From CAVVDT01 sp963747005 (GTDB taxonomy: Bacteria > Pseudomonadota > Alphaproteobacteria > Rhizobiales > Aestuariivirgaceae), in contig CAVVDT010000013.1 in the NCBI GenBank assembly GCA_963747005.1, positions 1-64,000 of the forward strand: a stretch of DNA of 64,000 nt, in the 5' to 3' direction. The notes beneath the pieces were generated by a model. That model ran no database searches and was not told the origin of the DNA. It worked only from the letters and a program-made list of their open reading frames with translations. The translations under genes and the position numbers were made by a program. Shown here piece after piece: positions 16,956-25,935 of this stretch. Position 1 is the stretch's first letter. Each line of letters begins with the position of its first letter.

Positions 16956-18443
16956 ATGAAAATCACGTTCGATGCCACCGCCGCCGCCAGGACCGATGCC
17001 ATTGTGCTTCTAGCTGCCGCAGGGCCCAAGCTGTCGGCCGCCGGTGCCGCGCTCGACAAAGCCTCGGGCGGCCATATCGGCCGGGCCATCGCCGCGGCCC
17101 AATTCGACGCCAAGAAGGACGCCTTGCTCGACATCGTGGCGCCGGCAAAGATCAACGCCGGCCGGGTGCTGGTCCTCGGCGTGGGCGATGCCGCCAAGCT
17201 GACGGCGCTGGATATCGAGATGACCGGCGGGGCCATGGCGGGAGCATTGCAGTCGGCAAAGGTCAAGGCGGCCGCCGTGCACGCCGAAATTGCCGACCCG
17301 TCGGCCCTGTCGCCGGCTACCCTCGCCGCCAATCTCGCCAGCGGGGCGGCCCTGCGCGCCTACCGCTTCATCAAGTACAAGACCAAGAAGAAGGACGAAA
17401 CGCCCGAGATCGCCAGCCTCAGCGTGGTGACATCGGCGGTGACCGCCAGCAAGAAGGCCTGGAAGTCGCTGGAGCCGGTGGTTGCCGGTGTGCATCTTGC
17501 CCGCGACCTCGTGAACGAACCGGCCAACCACCTGTTTCCGGAAGAATTCGCCCGCCGCGCCCGCGCCCTGACCAAGCTCGGCCTGACGGTCGAGGTCATG
17601 GATCCGCGCCAGATGGCCAAGCTCGGCATGGGCGCGCTTCTGGGCGTGGCGCAAGGCTCATCGCATCCCGGCCGGCTCGTCGTGATGCGCTGGTCGGGCG
17701 GGCGCAAGAACGCCAGACCCGTCGCCTTTATCGGCAAGGGCGTCACCTTCGACACCGGCGGCATCTCCATCAAGCCGGCCGCCGGCATGGAGGACATGAA
17801 GGGCGACATGGGTGGGGCGGCCTGCGTCACCGGCCTCATGGCGGCGCTCGCCGGCCGCAAGGCCAAGGTCAATGCGGTCGGCGTCATCGGTTGCGTCGAG
17901 AACATGCCCGACGGCAATGCCCAGCGCCCGGGCGACGTGGTGACATCCATGTCGGGCCAGACCATTGCCGTGCTCAACACCGACGCCGAGGGCCGCCTCG
18001 TGCTGGCCGATTGCCTGTGGTACACGCAAGACCGCTTCAAGCCGCAGTTCATGGTCAATCTGGCCACCCTCACCGGCGCCATCCTGGTGGCGCTCGGCAA
18101 GGAGCATGCCGGCCTCTTTTCCAACAACGACGAACTGTCGGGCCGCCTCACCGAGGCCGGCCTGGCGACGGCGGAAAAGGTCTGGCGCATGCCGCTGGCC
18201 CCCGAATACGACAAGCTCATCGATTCAGACATCGCCGACATGAAGAATATCGGCGGCCGCCTTGCCGGCTCGATCACCGCCGCGCAGTTCCTGCAGCGCT
18301 TCGTCAACGACGTGCCGTGGGCGCATCTCGATGTGGCGGGCACGGCGATGGATGCGGTGAAGACGGCGATCAACCAGTCCTGGGGCTCCGGCTGGGGGGT
18401 GAGGCTGCTGGATCGGCTGGTGGCGGATCATTACGAGAAGTAG
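16956..18443 (+). CDS. pepA: Leucyl aminopeptidase (cytosol aminopeptidase, M17)
   Basis: 495 aa. It removes N-terminal residues from peptides using two metal ions; relatives also bind DNA in plasmid resolution and gene regulation. The N-terminal macro-like domain covers about 1-165. The catalytic domain carries KGVTFDTGGISIKP, MKGDMGGAA and the family signature NTDAEGRLVLAD. It is divergent from lptD across about 280 bp that should hold both promoters. A palindrome at 18525-18542 separates it from holC. Confidence 0.97.
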   Translation: MKITFDATAAARTDAIVLLAAAGPKLSAAGAALDKASGGHIGRAIAAAQFDAKKDALLDIVAPAKINAGRVLVLGVGDAAKLTALDIEMTGGAMAGALQSAKVKAAAVHAEIADPSALSPATLAANLASGAALRAYRFIKYKTKKKDETPEIASLSVVTSAVTASKKAWKSLEPVVAGVHLARDLVNEPANHLFPEEFARRARALTKLGLTVEVMDPRQMAKLGMGALLGVAQGSSHPGRLVVMRWSGGRKNARPVAFIGKGVTFDTGGISIKPAAGMEDMKGDMGGAACVTGLMAALAGRKAKVNAVGVIGCVENMPDGNAQRPGDVVTSMSGQTIAVLNTDAEGRLVLADCLWYTQDRFKPQFMVNLATLTGAILVALGKEHAGLFSNNDELSGRLTEAGLATAEKVWRMPLAPEYDKLIDSDIADMKNIGGRLAGSITAAQFLQRFVNDVPWAHLDVAGTAMDAVKTAINQSWGSGWGVRLLDRLVADHYEK

Positions 18444-18524
18444 GGGCATTGTCTCGATCGGCCCAACGTCACCCCGGCGGAATCCAGAAGGCCACTCGCC
18501 AACACCCCACCTGTCGCCCCTGGA

Positions 18525-18542
18525 CCCCGGCCTTTGCCGGGG
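18525..18542. repeat. Palindrome CCCCGGC-cttt-GCCGGGG
   Basis: Perfect 7-bp arms (18525-18531 and 18536-18542) lie between pepA and holC and are followed by TGACGG. The style matches the palindrome at 69-89, so this is probably a dispersed repeat; it may also weaken readthrough from pepA. Confidence 0.55.
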
Positions 18543-18644
18543 TGACGGGCAGGAGCAGGTCGCCGCGCGCTACACCAAGCGGAAGCGGCAGCGGGCGGCG
18601 AGCGAGCGCTTGACCGCCAGCCTTCCCGCGCGCTTCATGGAGCC

Positions 18645-19094
18645 ATGACCGAGGTTTTCTTTTATCATCTCGAGCGCCGGCCGCTGGAGGCCGTGCTGCC
18701 GCCGTTGCTGGAAAAGACGCTGGCGCGCGGCTGGCGGGCGGTGGTCGAGGCGGGAAGTGCTGAACGAGTGGAATCGCTGTCGACGGCCCTGTGGACATGG
18801 CGCGACGAGGCCTTCCTGCCGCACGGCACCCGCCAGGACGGGCACGCGGCCAAGCAGCCCATCTGGCTTACCGACACCAACGAGAACCCCAACGGGGCGC
18901 AGGTGCTGTTCCTGGTGGACGGGGCGGCGGCGCAGAGCCTTGAGGGACTGGAGCGGGCCATCTACCTGTTCGACGGCAAGGATGCCGAAGCGGTCGAGGC
19001 GGCGCGCCAGCGCTGGCGCGAGGCCGCTTCGGCCGGGCACAGTGTCACCTATTGGCGTGAGGACGAGCACGGAAAATGGCAGAAGATGGCATGA
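18645..19094 (+). CDS. holC: DNA polymerase III chi subunit
   Basis: 149 aa. HolC links the clamp loader to single-strand binding protein at the replication fork. The family pattern is clear: MTEVFFYHLERRPLEAVLP at the start, LLEKTLARGWRAVV, LWTWRDEAFLPHG, and a central NPNGAQVLFLVDG. pepA-holC adjacency is common in alphaproteobacteria. The TGA stop overlaps the likely start of the following methyltransferase in an ATGA arrangement. Confidence 0.93.
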   Translation: MTEVFFYHLERRPLEAVLPPLLEKTLARGWRAVVEAGSAERVESLSTALWTWRDEAFLPHGTRQDGHAAKQPIWLTDTNENPNGAQVLFLVDGAAAQSLEGLERAIYLFDGKDAEAVEAARQRWREAASAGHSVTYWREDEHGKWQKMA

Positions 19095-19777
19095 AAGACG
19101 AAAGTTTCGCCGACCGCCGCGCCGTGGCGCGCATGCGGGCCGGCGAACTGCAACAGAAATTCGAGGCAACGGACGATCCGGCCGGCTGGTTCGATGCGCT
19201 TTATCAGGCGGCCGGCGACGACCCTGCCCAGGTGCCGTGGGCGGACCTTCAGCCGCATCCGCTGCTGGCGCGCTGGATTGAAGGCTTCAAGGCCCGGCAC
19301 CAGGGCAGGGCGCTCGATATCGGCTGCGGGCTCGGCGACAACGCCGCGGCGCTGGCGGTGGCGGGCTACAGGGTGACGGCCTTCGATCTCTCGCCCACGG
19401 CGATCAAATGGGCAAAAAAACGCTTCCATGCGGCTGAGATAGACTTCCGGGTGGCCAATCTGCTGGAACTGCCGGGCGACCTCGCCGGGGCGTTCGATCT
19501 GGTGCACGAGACCTATACATTGCAGGCCCTGAAGGGCGAGATGCGCGAAAGGGCCTTTGCGGCGGTCGCTTCAGCGGTGAAGCCCGGCGGGCGTCTTCTG
19601 GTGATCTGCCGCTCGCGCGGTGACGACGAGGTGCCGGAAGGCCCGCCGTGGCCGTTGTCACGGGCCGAACTCTCCCGTTTCGATGCGCTTGGCCTCAAGC
19701 CGGAAAGCTTCGAGGCCGTCGATGTGACGAAAGACCGGGTGATCCCGCATTTCGTCGTTACCTGGATCAAATCCTGA
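19091..19777 (+). CDS. SAM-dependent class I methyltransferase
   Basis: 228 aa from the ATG at 19091, chosen because it makes a four-base ATGA overlap with holC; another ATG at 19076 would add five residues. A Rossmann methyltransferase core runs from about 75 to 190: ALDIGCGLGDNAAALA (motif I), VTAFDLSPTAIKWAKKRF (acidic motif II), then a motif IV-like FDLVHETYTLQAL. The overall pattern is like TehB/thiopurine-type small-molecule methyltransferases. Substrate unknown. Coupled translation with holC is probably incidental operon packing. Confidence 0.85.
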   Translation: MKDESFADRRAVARMRAGELQQKFEATDDPAGWFDALYQAAGDDPAQVPWADLQPHPLLARWIEGFKARHQGRALDIGCGLGDNAAALAVAGYRVTAFDLSPTAIKWAKKRFHAAEIDFRVANLLELPGDLAGAFDLVHETYTLQALKGEMRERAFAAVASAVKPGGRLLVICRSRGDDEVPEGPPWPLSRAELSRFDALGLKPESFEAVDVTKDRVIPHFVVTWIKS

Positions 19778-19796
19778 AAACACCGCGAGGGCCATC

Positions 19797-19967
19797 ATGC
19801 CGGACGAAAAACTCGCCTACCGCGTTCTCACCGGACCCGACGACCATGCCTTTTGCGAACGGGTCTCCAGGGCGCTCGATGAGGGCTACCAGCTCTACGG
19901 GTCGCCCGCCATCACCTATAACGGCGAACGCTGCATCGTGGCCCAGGCGGTCATCCTGCGGAACTAG
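19797..19967 (+). CDS. Small DUF1737 protein
   Basis: 56 aa, missed easily because of its size. The translation contains LAYRVLTGPDD, CERVSRALDEGYQLYGSPA and a final VAQAVILRN, the pattern of DUF1737 (a short alpha-beta protein common in proteobacteria). It starts 19 bp after the methyltransferase and may share its transcript. Function unknown. It ends 10 bp before the convergent deacylase gene. Confidence 0.8.
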   Translation: MPDEKLAYRVLTGPDDHAFCERVSRALDEGYQLYGSPAITYNGERCIVAQAVILRN

Positions 19968-19977
19968 GATCTGTCGT

Positions 19978-21102
19978 TCAATCGTAGAGCAGCTTGCCGG
20001 TGCGGTCCTTGAGCGGCGTCTTGCCGTGGATCTTGCCGAAAGCCGCATGCGGCTGGGCGAGACGGTGGGCGCTGCGGGCAAAGAAACGCCCTTCGGTCTC
20101 GGCCTTGACGATGCCCGGCGCCGCCCCTTGCGGGGCCGATGGATCGATCACCTCGGCAATGACGTCGCCCGGCTTCACCATGGCCCCCAGGTCCTTCAGA
20201 TAGACGAGGATGCCACCGCTTGGCGCCCGCAACACCTGGGTCGCGTCGAAGGGTGCGGCAATGCCGGAAAAGCTCGGCACATCAATTGCATCCCCGGCAA
20301 TGATGCCGCGATGGACGAGAAAGGAAAACAATGCCCCGGCATCCCTTTCCGCCAGTTCGTGGCTGACGTCGCCCTCGCCGCGCAGTTCGACCACGGCGGT
20401 GAACGGCAGGGCGACGTCGATGCTTTTCGCGCGTGCCGCGACGGCCGGCGCCGCCACCGTCTCCTCGAAGGGATCGTCGCCCGAACCGCGTGCGAACATG
20501 ACGACCGGCGCCCCCAGCAGCGCTGCCAGATCGGCGGCGCCCGGCCATTGTTCGGGATCGACGTAGAGATGCAGTTCGGCTTCGGAATCGGTGTGCAGGT
20601 CGAGCACGATGTCGGCATCGAAGGCGAGCCGCATGAGGGTGAGCTGCAACATCCGGGCTTCGTTGGTCACCACCCGCCGGGCAAGGGCAGCACCCACCTC
20701 GGCCCTGAGCAGGCGGCCATTGGCCGCGGCATCGGCACCCGCCTTGGCGGCCATGGCGGCGACGGCCTCGGCGGCCACATTGGGCCAGCCGCGGTTGAAA
20801 TTCTGACCCGATGCCGCATGGTAGCGGCCCATGTGATCGTTCATCACCACGTTGGAAAGGCCGATGGGGTTGGCGATGGGCACCACCACGACTTCGCCCT
20901 TGATGTGCCCGGCGCGGTCGGCGCGCTCCAGCCAACTTTTCAGGTGATGGGCGACCAGATTGGCCGGCAGTTCATCGGCATGGATGCCCGCCTGGATATA
21001 GACCTTCGGCTCGGCGCCCGACTTGCCGTAGCGACAGACGGTGAGGCGGCGTGCCGTGCCGGGTGACCAGTTCTCCAGTTCGATATAGGTGCAGGTGCTC
21101 AA
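19978..21102 (-). CDS. Succinylglutamate desuccinylase/aspartoacylase-family deacylase
   Basis: 374 aa if started at the TTG at 21102, which has an AAAGG nine bases upstream. An ATG at 21168 would add 22 residues that look unconserved and have no Shine-Dalgarno, so the start is uncertain. This is a zinc carboxypeptidase fold (M14). Zinc ligands are H41 and E44 in GIHADELPAN plus the histidine of LDLHTDSEAELHLY. The C-terminal 80 residues, with SGGILVYLKDLGAMVKPGDV, resemble the barrel-like domain typical of the AspA branch. It probably hydrolyses an N-acyl amino acid or related amide. Divergent from the SDR gene. Confidence 0.85.
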   Translation of the reverse strand: MSTCTYIELENWSPGTARRLTVCRYGKSGAEPKVYIQAGIHADELPANLVAHHLKSWLERADRAGHIKGEVVVVPIANPIGLSNVVMNDHMGRYHAASGQNFNRGWPNVAAEAVAAMAAKAGADAAANGRLLRAEVGAALARRVVTNEARMLQLTLMRLAFDADIVLDLHTDSEAELHLYVDPEQWPGAADLAALLGAPVVMFARGSGDDPFEETVAAPAVAARAKSIDVALPFTAVVELRGEGDVSHELAERDAGALFSFLVHRGIIAGDAIDVPSFSGIAAPFDATQVLRAPSGGILVYLKDLGAMVKPGDVIAEVIDPSAPQGAAPGIVKAETEGRFFARSAHRLAQPHAAFGKIHGKTPLKDRTGKLLYD

Positions 21103-21203
21103 GGTCGGAGGCCTTTCCCGCCGTTGAAATCTTTCGCCGTTGACTGCGATATGCAAGCATCGCCGCATCGCTTCGGCATCAAGGGCGCAAAAGGAGATAT
21201 GGC

Positions 21204-21914
21204 ATGGACGACTGGAAGGCAGCAACCGCTCTTATCGTAGGGGCCGGTTCGGGATTGTCGGCGAGTATCGCCCGCGCCTTCGCCGGCGACGACATGAAGG
21301 TCGCCCTTGCGGCGCGCAAGCCGGAAAAGCTCGAGGGGCTGTGCAAGGAAATCGGTGCGACCGCCCATGCCTGCGACGCGAGCGAGCCCGAGGCGGTGCA
21401 AAAGCTGTTCGCCGGCCTCGATGCCGCGCCTTCGGGCAGCCCCGACGTGGTCGTCTACAACCCCAGCTACCGGGTGCGCGGACCGCTCATCGAACTCAAG
21501 CCCTCCGAGGTGCGGCGCACCTTGATGGTGACGGCGTTCGGCGGGTTTCTGGTGGGCCAGCAGGCGGCAAAACGCATGCTCGACAAGGGCAGGGGCGTCA
21601 TCGTCTTCACCGGCGCCTCGGCCAGCGTCAAGGGCTATGCCGGCTCGGCTCCCTTCGCCATGGGCAAGTTCGCGCTTCGCGGCCTCGCCCAGTCCATGGC
21701 CCGCGAGTTCCAGCCAAAGGGCATTCACGTCGCCCATGTCAACATCGACGGCGGCATCCGCAACGAAGCGCGCGGCTATGTGGAAAAGCCCGGCCGGCCC
21801 GACAGCTTTCTCGAACCCGATGCCATTGCCGCGACCTACCTGCACCTGGTTCGCCAGCAGCGCTCGGCCTGGACCTTCGAACTGGAAGTGAGACCCTGGC
21901 TGGAGACCTTCTGA
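21204..21914 (+). CDS. Short-chain dehydrogenase/reductase (SDR)
   Basis: 236 aa with a strong AAAGGAGAT Shine-Dalgarno. The NAD(P)-binding glycine motif is slightly unusual (GAGSGLSASIARAFA, lacking the common third glycine position of GxxxGxG). The catalytic region has IVFTGASASVKGYAG, then APFAMGKFALRG: serine and lysine are visible, while the expected tyrosine of YxxxK is replaced by phenylalanine (F-AMGK). The same F-x3-K substitution is seen in some SDR subfamilies, so activity is plausible but not certain. Substrate unknown. Confidence 0.85.
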   Translation: MDDWKAATALIVGAGSGLSASIARAFAGDDMKVALAARKPEKLEGLCKEIGATAHACDASEPEAVQKLFAGLDAAPSGSPDVVVYNPSYRVRGPLIELKPSEVRRTLMVTAFGGFLVGQQAAKRMLDKGRGVIVFTGASASVKGYAGSAPFAMGKFALRGLAQSMAREFQPKGIHVAHVNIDGGIRNEARGYVEKPGRPDSFLEPDAIAATYLHLVRQQRSAWTFELEVRPWLETF

Positions 21915-22082
21915 GGCGCACCGAAGCAAGCCAGGAGGCGCCAGGGGCGACGCAAATCGATAAACCGTGACTGATGCCGCATGGTCAGGTTATCACTTTG
22001 TTTGGATTTCTTCTCCACACTGATTGTCTTTCCGCAAGACCTGGCAGCGGTTGCGCGTGTCAGTTGTGATCGGGAGAAATCC

Positions 22083-22661
22083 ATGTCGTTTGAAGCTTTG
22101 AGCCCCGTCTTGCCGAACAATGTGGTCAATTCACTAGCCGGCCGCTACCTTACGTCCGACAAGACGGCCCATGATTGCCTCGTCGAGAACCTCAGCCTCG
22201 ACGGCGCAACCCTGGTGAACTGCGATTGCGCGCCGCAGGGCGCGAGAATCGTCTTGTACATGGAAGGCATGGGCCGCCTGGTCGCCGATGTCGTTACATC
22301 GGGCGACAACATCATGGACGTCACCTTCGATCAGGCCTGTTCGAACCTCGATCCACTGAAGGCCGGTCTTGCCGGCACCAGCCGGACGATCATCGCCGAC
22401 GAGCGCCGCCTGCAGCAGCGCTTCAACCCCGACAACCCGCTCAAGCCGGTGCGCCTGCCGCACGGCGAGACCAGGCAGTGCGAGGTTTCCGACATTTCAC
22501 TGAGTGGCGCCCTGATCCAGCTCGATGTGCTGGTGCCGATCGGCGCCCAGGTGTGGCTCGGCAACTCGCCGGCCTACGTGGCGGAGCGGCGCGAAGAGGG
22601 CACCGTCATCCGCTTCAAGGAACCGCTGGACGGCGAAGCGCTCGCCGAGCTCACACGCTAG
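22083..22661 (+). CDS. PilZ-domain protein (two PilZ-like units)
   Basis: 192 aa from the ATG at 22083, which has a GGGAGAA Shine-Dalgarno. Two related beta-rich units are visible. The first (about 15-90) has AGRYLTSDKTAHDCLVENLS and LDGATLVN. The second (about 105-190) has an RRLQQRF arginine stretch, the conserved VSDISLSGALIQ and a final VIRFKEPLDG. PilZ domains bind cyclic di-GMP through an RxxxR motif and a (D/N)xSxxG motif; the second unit (RRLQQR...DISLSG) fits best. It is followed by a small single PilZ gene. A GGDEF protein (PleD) is encoded elsewhere in the window. Confidence 0.8.
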   Translation: MSFEALSPVLPNNVVNSLAGRYLTSDKTAHDCLVENLSLDGATLVNCDCAPQGARIVLYMEGMGRLVADVVTSGDNIMDVTFDQACSNLDPLKAGLAGTSRTIIADERRLQQRFNPDNPLKPVRLPHGETRQCEVSDISLSGALIQLDVLVPIGAQVWLGNSPAYVAERREEGTVIRFKEPLDGEALAELTR

Positions 22662-22820
22662 GCCGGCACGCCATAGGGTGGGGGTGCCCGAAGGCAGAAA
22701 AAGGGATCGATTGCCGGCGTTCGCGGAACCCGAGGCCATAAAGGCTTTGGAAATTGTTTACTGCGATAATGCATCCTTCGATCCGGGTCCGTTGGCCCGA
22801 TCGGCTGAGGTAGTGAGCAT

Positions 22821-23078
22821 ATGGACGCTGAGAACAAGCGGCGTACGGAAAGAAAGCGGGTCCTGCGCGGCGGCAAGATCATCCTCGGCAACCTGATGTC
22901 GACGTTCGAGTGCAAGTTGCGCAACGTTTCCGACACCGGGGCCCTGCTGCTGGTCAGCAACGCCACCAACATTCCCGACGAATTCTATCTGGCGATCGAC
23001 TTCCAGCCCGGCCGCCGCCCCTGCCATGTGGCGTGGCGCAAGATGAACCAGCTCGGGGTGGAATTCCTCGACGTCTGA
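22821..23078 (+). CDS. Small PilZ-domain protein
   Basis: 85 aa, essentially one PilZ domain. It shows the RRTERKRVL arginine cluster at the N-terminus (RxxxR), the NVSDTGALL motif, and a C-terminal VAWRKMNQLGVEFLD strand typical of the family. Expected role: cyclic di-GMP binding adaptor. It lies 160 bp after the larger PilZ gene and converges on the minus-strand gene that ends 7 bp away. Confidence 0.88.
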   Translation: MDAENKRRTERKRVLRGGKIILGNLMSTFECKLRNVSDTGALLLVSNATNIPDEFYLAIDFQPGRRPCHVAWRKMNQLGVEFLDV

Positions 23079-23084
23079 CGGCGC

Positions 23085-23765
23085 TCAGGTGCACGGACCG
23101 GCACGCAACAGCACCAACTTCTGTCCCAGCGGTTTGAGGTATTTGCAGGTGCATTGGCCGCTTGTGCAAACTCTCTCGATACGCTTCACCAGTTCCAGCT
23201 TGCCGGCCTGCCAGCGGTAACTGTCGGTTCGATCGGGCGGGCCGCGCTGCTCGCTGACAATGAACTTGTCCGCGGCATCGATGTGCGGGTCGGGCAGGCG
23301 CGACAGCCCGGCATTGAATTCAAACCGCACCGTCCTTGCATCGAACAAAAACCACTGGAAGGTGCCCTCGGGGCCACCCGACGCCGTCGTCATCACGCCG
23401 AAGTCCATCAGGCCGTCGAAGTTCATGTCGGCAAACAGGATACCGACGTCCACCGCGGAAAGGCTCGGCGCCGCCTTCACCGGCAGGTCCTGGAACGGCG
23501 GTCCGCCGTCCAGCGACAGCCTGATGGAGCGGGCAAGGTTGGGCGGATCGCCGATGAGCGACAGGGTAAGGGTCGTGGCCTTGAGCGGGTTGTCCTTGCT
23601 CAAGAGCCGGGCGCAGCGCGCCAGTTCGCTGTGCGGGGTCGGATAGAAGACGATGCAGTTGGTGCCGTCGATGGTCGTCTGGGCCAGCGCCGGCGCCGCG
23701 GCGACCAGCACCGCCAGCCAGCCGAGGCCGGCCAGGGGAAGACTATTTCGGCTTGAATGCCTCAT
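23085..23765 (-). CDS. Secreted protein with VCBS/FG-GAP-like calcium loop
   Basis: 226 aa from the ATG at 23765. The N-terminus has a clear signal peptide ending at ALAQ. I do not recognise a named family with certainty. The middle holds VGILFADMNFDGLMDFGVM, with a D-x-N-x-D-G-x-x-D calcium-binding loop like those of FG-GAP/VCBS and XAC2610-type proteins. Five cysteines lie toward the C-terminus, including CTSGQCTCKY. Probably a periplasmic or secreted beta-rich protein of unknown role. The start lies inside the 3' end of the AhpD-like gene, so the two overlap by 23 bp. Confidence 0.7.
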   Translation of the reverse strand: MRHSSRNSLPLAGLGWLAVLVAAAPALAQTTIDGTNCIVFYPTPHSELARCARLLSKDNPLKATTLTLSLIGDPPNLARSIRLSLDGGPPFQDLPVKAAPSLSAVDVGILFADMNFDGLMDFGVMTTASGGPEGTFQWFLFDARTVRFEFNAGLSRLPDPHIDAADKFIVSEQRGPPDRTDSYRWQAGKLELVKRIERVCTSGQCTCKYLKPLGQKLVLLRAGPCT

Positions 23766-24132
23766 CGACCGGAACCTTATAGGCATTCGCCAGCCGGTTG
23801 GTCATGTTGGCGAGGCCCGTCACCGCATAGAGTTCGTTGAGCATTTCCTCGCTGGCGCCCTTGGCGCGTGCCGAGGCGGAGTGGCTCGCCATGCAGTAGT
23901 CGCAGTTGTTGGTGACGGAGATGGCGACATATACCAGCTCCTTGGTCAGGGGATCGAGATGTCCCGGCCCCATGATCTCCTTCAGGCTTTCCCACACATG
24001 CTTGAGCATGCGCGGTTCATTGGCCATGTATTTCCAGAAATTGTTGACATCGGCAACCTTGCGGCTGGTCATGATGTCGTCAAAAACCGCCCGTACTTCG
24101 GGGCTCGCCTGATCGTAGTCGATGCTGTTCAT
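23743..24132 (-). CDS. Carboxymuconolactone decarboxylase/AhpD-like protein
   Basis: 129 aa. The family helix bundle carries the AhpD-type redox motif NCDYCMASHSA (CxxC followed by a histidine three residues later), preceded by LTKELVYVAISV. AhpD-type proteins are peroxidase partners or thiol-dependent detoxifiers, usually trimeric and cytosolic; the decarboxylase name is historical. No AhpC gene is adjacent. Confidence 0.88.
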   Translation of the reverse strand: MNSIDYDQASPEVRAVFDDIMTSRKVADVNNFWKYMANEPRMLKHVWESLKEIMGPGHLDPLTKELVYVAISVTNNCDYCMASHSASARAKGASEEMLNELYAVTGLANMTNRLANAYKVPVDEAFKPK

Positions 24133-24259
24133 GTGGCGTTCATCTCCATTGGTCCAGTAGACGCATCATTCATCGCACGGATTTCCGCCGCAATAGGCGT
24201 CCATCGTCCGGAGAACCGAAATCGCGCGAGAATCACCCCCCTAAGGAGTAGTCCATAAT

Positions 24260-25912
24260 ATGTCGACCTACCGCACAGCGGCTGCAACCACCGCGCTTTG
24301 CTTGTTCATGATCACCGCCGCGCCGGTGCCGCAGTTCTTCGGCTCTTCGCCGGCTGCCGCCCAGAGCGCCGATCAGCTCCTCGCCGACCAGACGCCGGTG
24401 AGTTCGATGGACAAGAAGGCGCTGAACGCCCGCATCAAGGCGCTCCGGTCCCTTATCCAGTCCGGCAATCTGTCCAAGGCCCAAAAGCAGGACGCCCGCG
24501 CCAAGATCAAGGAGGCGCAGGCCGAACTGAAATCGCAGCGCGCGACTGACAACAAGGCGCCGGCCAACCAGCAGAACCAGCAGGCGCAGCAGAACCAGTC
24601 ATCGTCGCCGGAACTGCAGGCGATCATCAATGACAAGCGCCCGCTCGATCAGCTCAGCGACGCCGAATTGCACGCCCGTATCAGGGCTGGCATGGATGCG
24701 CGCAAGGCCGGCAATCTGTCAAAGGCCGACAAGCAGGCGATCAACCAGTTCGTGCCTGAGGCGCGTGCCGAGCTGAAGAAGCGCCGGACGACCAAGCAGG
24801 ACACCAAGACCCAGACCCAGAGCAACGACAACGCCCAGGCGATGCAGCCGAAGATGGACGGCAATGCCGGCACCATCCTCGCCGACAAGCGCAGCGCCAA
24901 ATCGCTGTCGACGCCGGACCTGCGCAAGCGGGTCAACGAGACCCGTTCGATGCTCGGTGACAAACAGTTGCAGCCCGACATGAGGAAACGGTTGCGCGGT
25001 GTTCTGGTTACCGATCGCCAGGAACTGCGCAGCCGCATTGCCGTGGAGAACAACAACAAGGCCAACGTCGACAACACGACGACGTTCAACAATTCCGACA
25101 ACAACGTCGTCAATAACCAGACCACGATCATCAACAACAACACCACCGTGACGCAGATCATGCAGCGCCGGACGCCGTCCGACAAGCTTGGCGAGCGCGA
25201 TCTCAACCGCCGCATCCGCATGCTCGAGCAGGCCCGCCGTGAAAACCGTTTGCATGGCGCAGACCTGCAGTTCGCGGGACAGTTGATCATCAGTGACCGG
25301 CTGGCCCTGCGGGCACGCCTGGTTTCCGATCGTGGCCGGCGCATGCAGTTTATCCAGCAGAACCGCGCCAGCTTCCATCTCGGCATCAACGTGGGCGTGG
25401 CGCCGCGCTTCGATATCTTTGCCGCCGAGGCCGATCCGATCCAGATCCAGGATCAGCTCATCGCGGCACCGCGCTGGAAGCCCAAGCGCGCCTACAGCTT
25501 CGATGAGATCGTGAATGACGACAATGTCCGGCGTGCCATGCCGGGCATCGAGATCGACACCGTGACCTTCGAGAGCGGGTCGGCCGAGCTGGCGCCGGAA
25601 ATGATCGACCAGCTTCAAAATGTCGCCACGGTCATCGAGAAGGTCCTGGCGGTCAGACCCAACGAGGTGTTCCTCATCGAAGGCCACACCGACGCCGTCG
25701 GCTCGCCGGAGTCCAACCTGGTGCTGTCGCAGGCCCGCGCCGAAGCGGTCAAGGCGACCCTGGCCGACTATTTCGCCATCGATCCCAAGAACCTGCGCAC
25801 CGTCGGCCTGGGTGAGCGGTTCCTGAAGATCCCGACCCAGGGTCCCGAAGAAGAGAACCGCCGGGTCACCGTGCGCCGCATCACGCCGATGCTCACCGGG
25901 CAGGTCAACTAG
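24260..25912 (+). CDS. OmpA-family cell-envelope protein with four internal helical repeats
   Basis: 550 aa. A signal peptide ends near residue 35. Four related helical modules of about 55-60 residues follow at about 37-94, 117-176, 202-260 and 299-354. Each has the pattern (A/N)D-x-x-P/S...L-x-x-x-x-L-x-x-R-(I/V) and ends in a basic ELKxRR-like helix. Low-complexity linkers separate them: Q/N-rich at 100-115 and very N/T-rich at 263-297. The C-terminal domain (about 430-545) is a canonical OmpA peptidoglycan-binding domain with LIEGHTDAVGSPESNL and RRVTVRRI. A periplasmic tether between outer membrane and peptidoglycan is likely. A terminator follows. Confidence 0.85.
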   Translation: MSTYRTAAATTALCLFMITAAPVPQFFGSSPAAAQSADQLLADQTPVSSMDKKALNARIKALRSLIQSGNLSKAQKQDARAKIKEAQAELKSQRATDNKAPANQQNQQAQQNQSSSPELQAIINDKRPLDQLSDAELHARIRAGMDARKAGNLSKADKQAINQFVPEARAELKKRRTTKQDTKTQTQSNDNAQAMQPKMDGNAGTILADKRSAKSLSTPDLRKRVNETRSMLGDKQLQPDMRKRLRGVLVTDRQELRSRIAVENNNKANVDNTTTFNNSDNNVVNNQTTIINNNTTVTQIMQRRTPSDKLGERDLNRRIRMLEQARRENRLHGADLQFAGQLIISDRLALRARLVSDRGRRMQFIQQNRASFHLGINVGVAPRFDIFAAEADPIQIQDQLIAAPRWKPKRAYSFDEIVNDDNVRRAMPGIEIDTVTFESGSAELAPEMIDQLQNVATVIEKVLAVRPNEVFLIEGHTDAVGSPESNLVLSQARAEAVKATLADYFAIDPKNLRTVGLGERFLKIPTQGPEEENRRVTVRRITPMLTGQVN

Positions 25913-25935
25913 ACGACCTGCGGCCAACCGAAACG

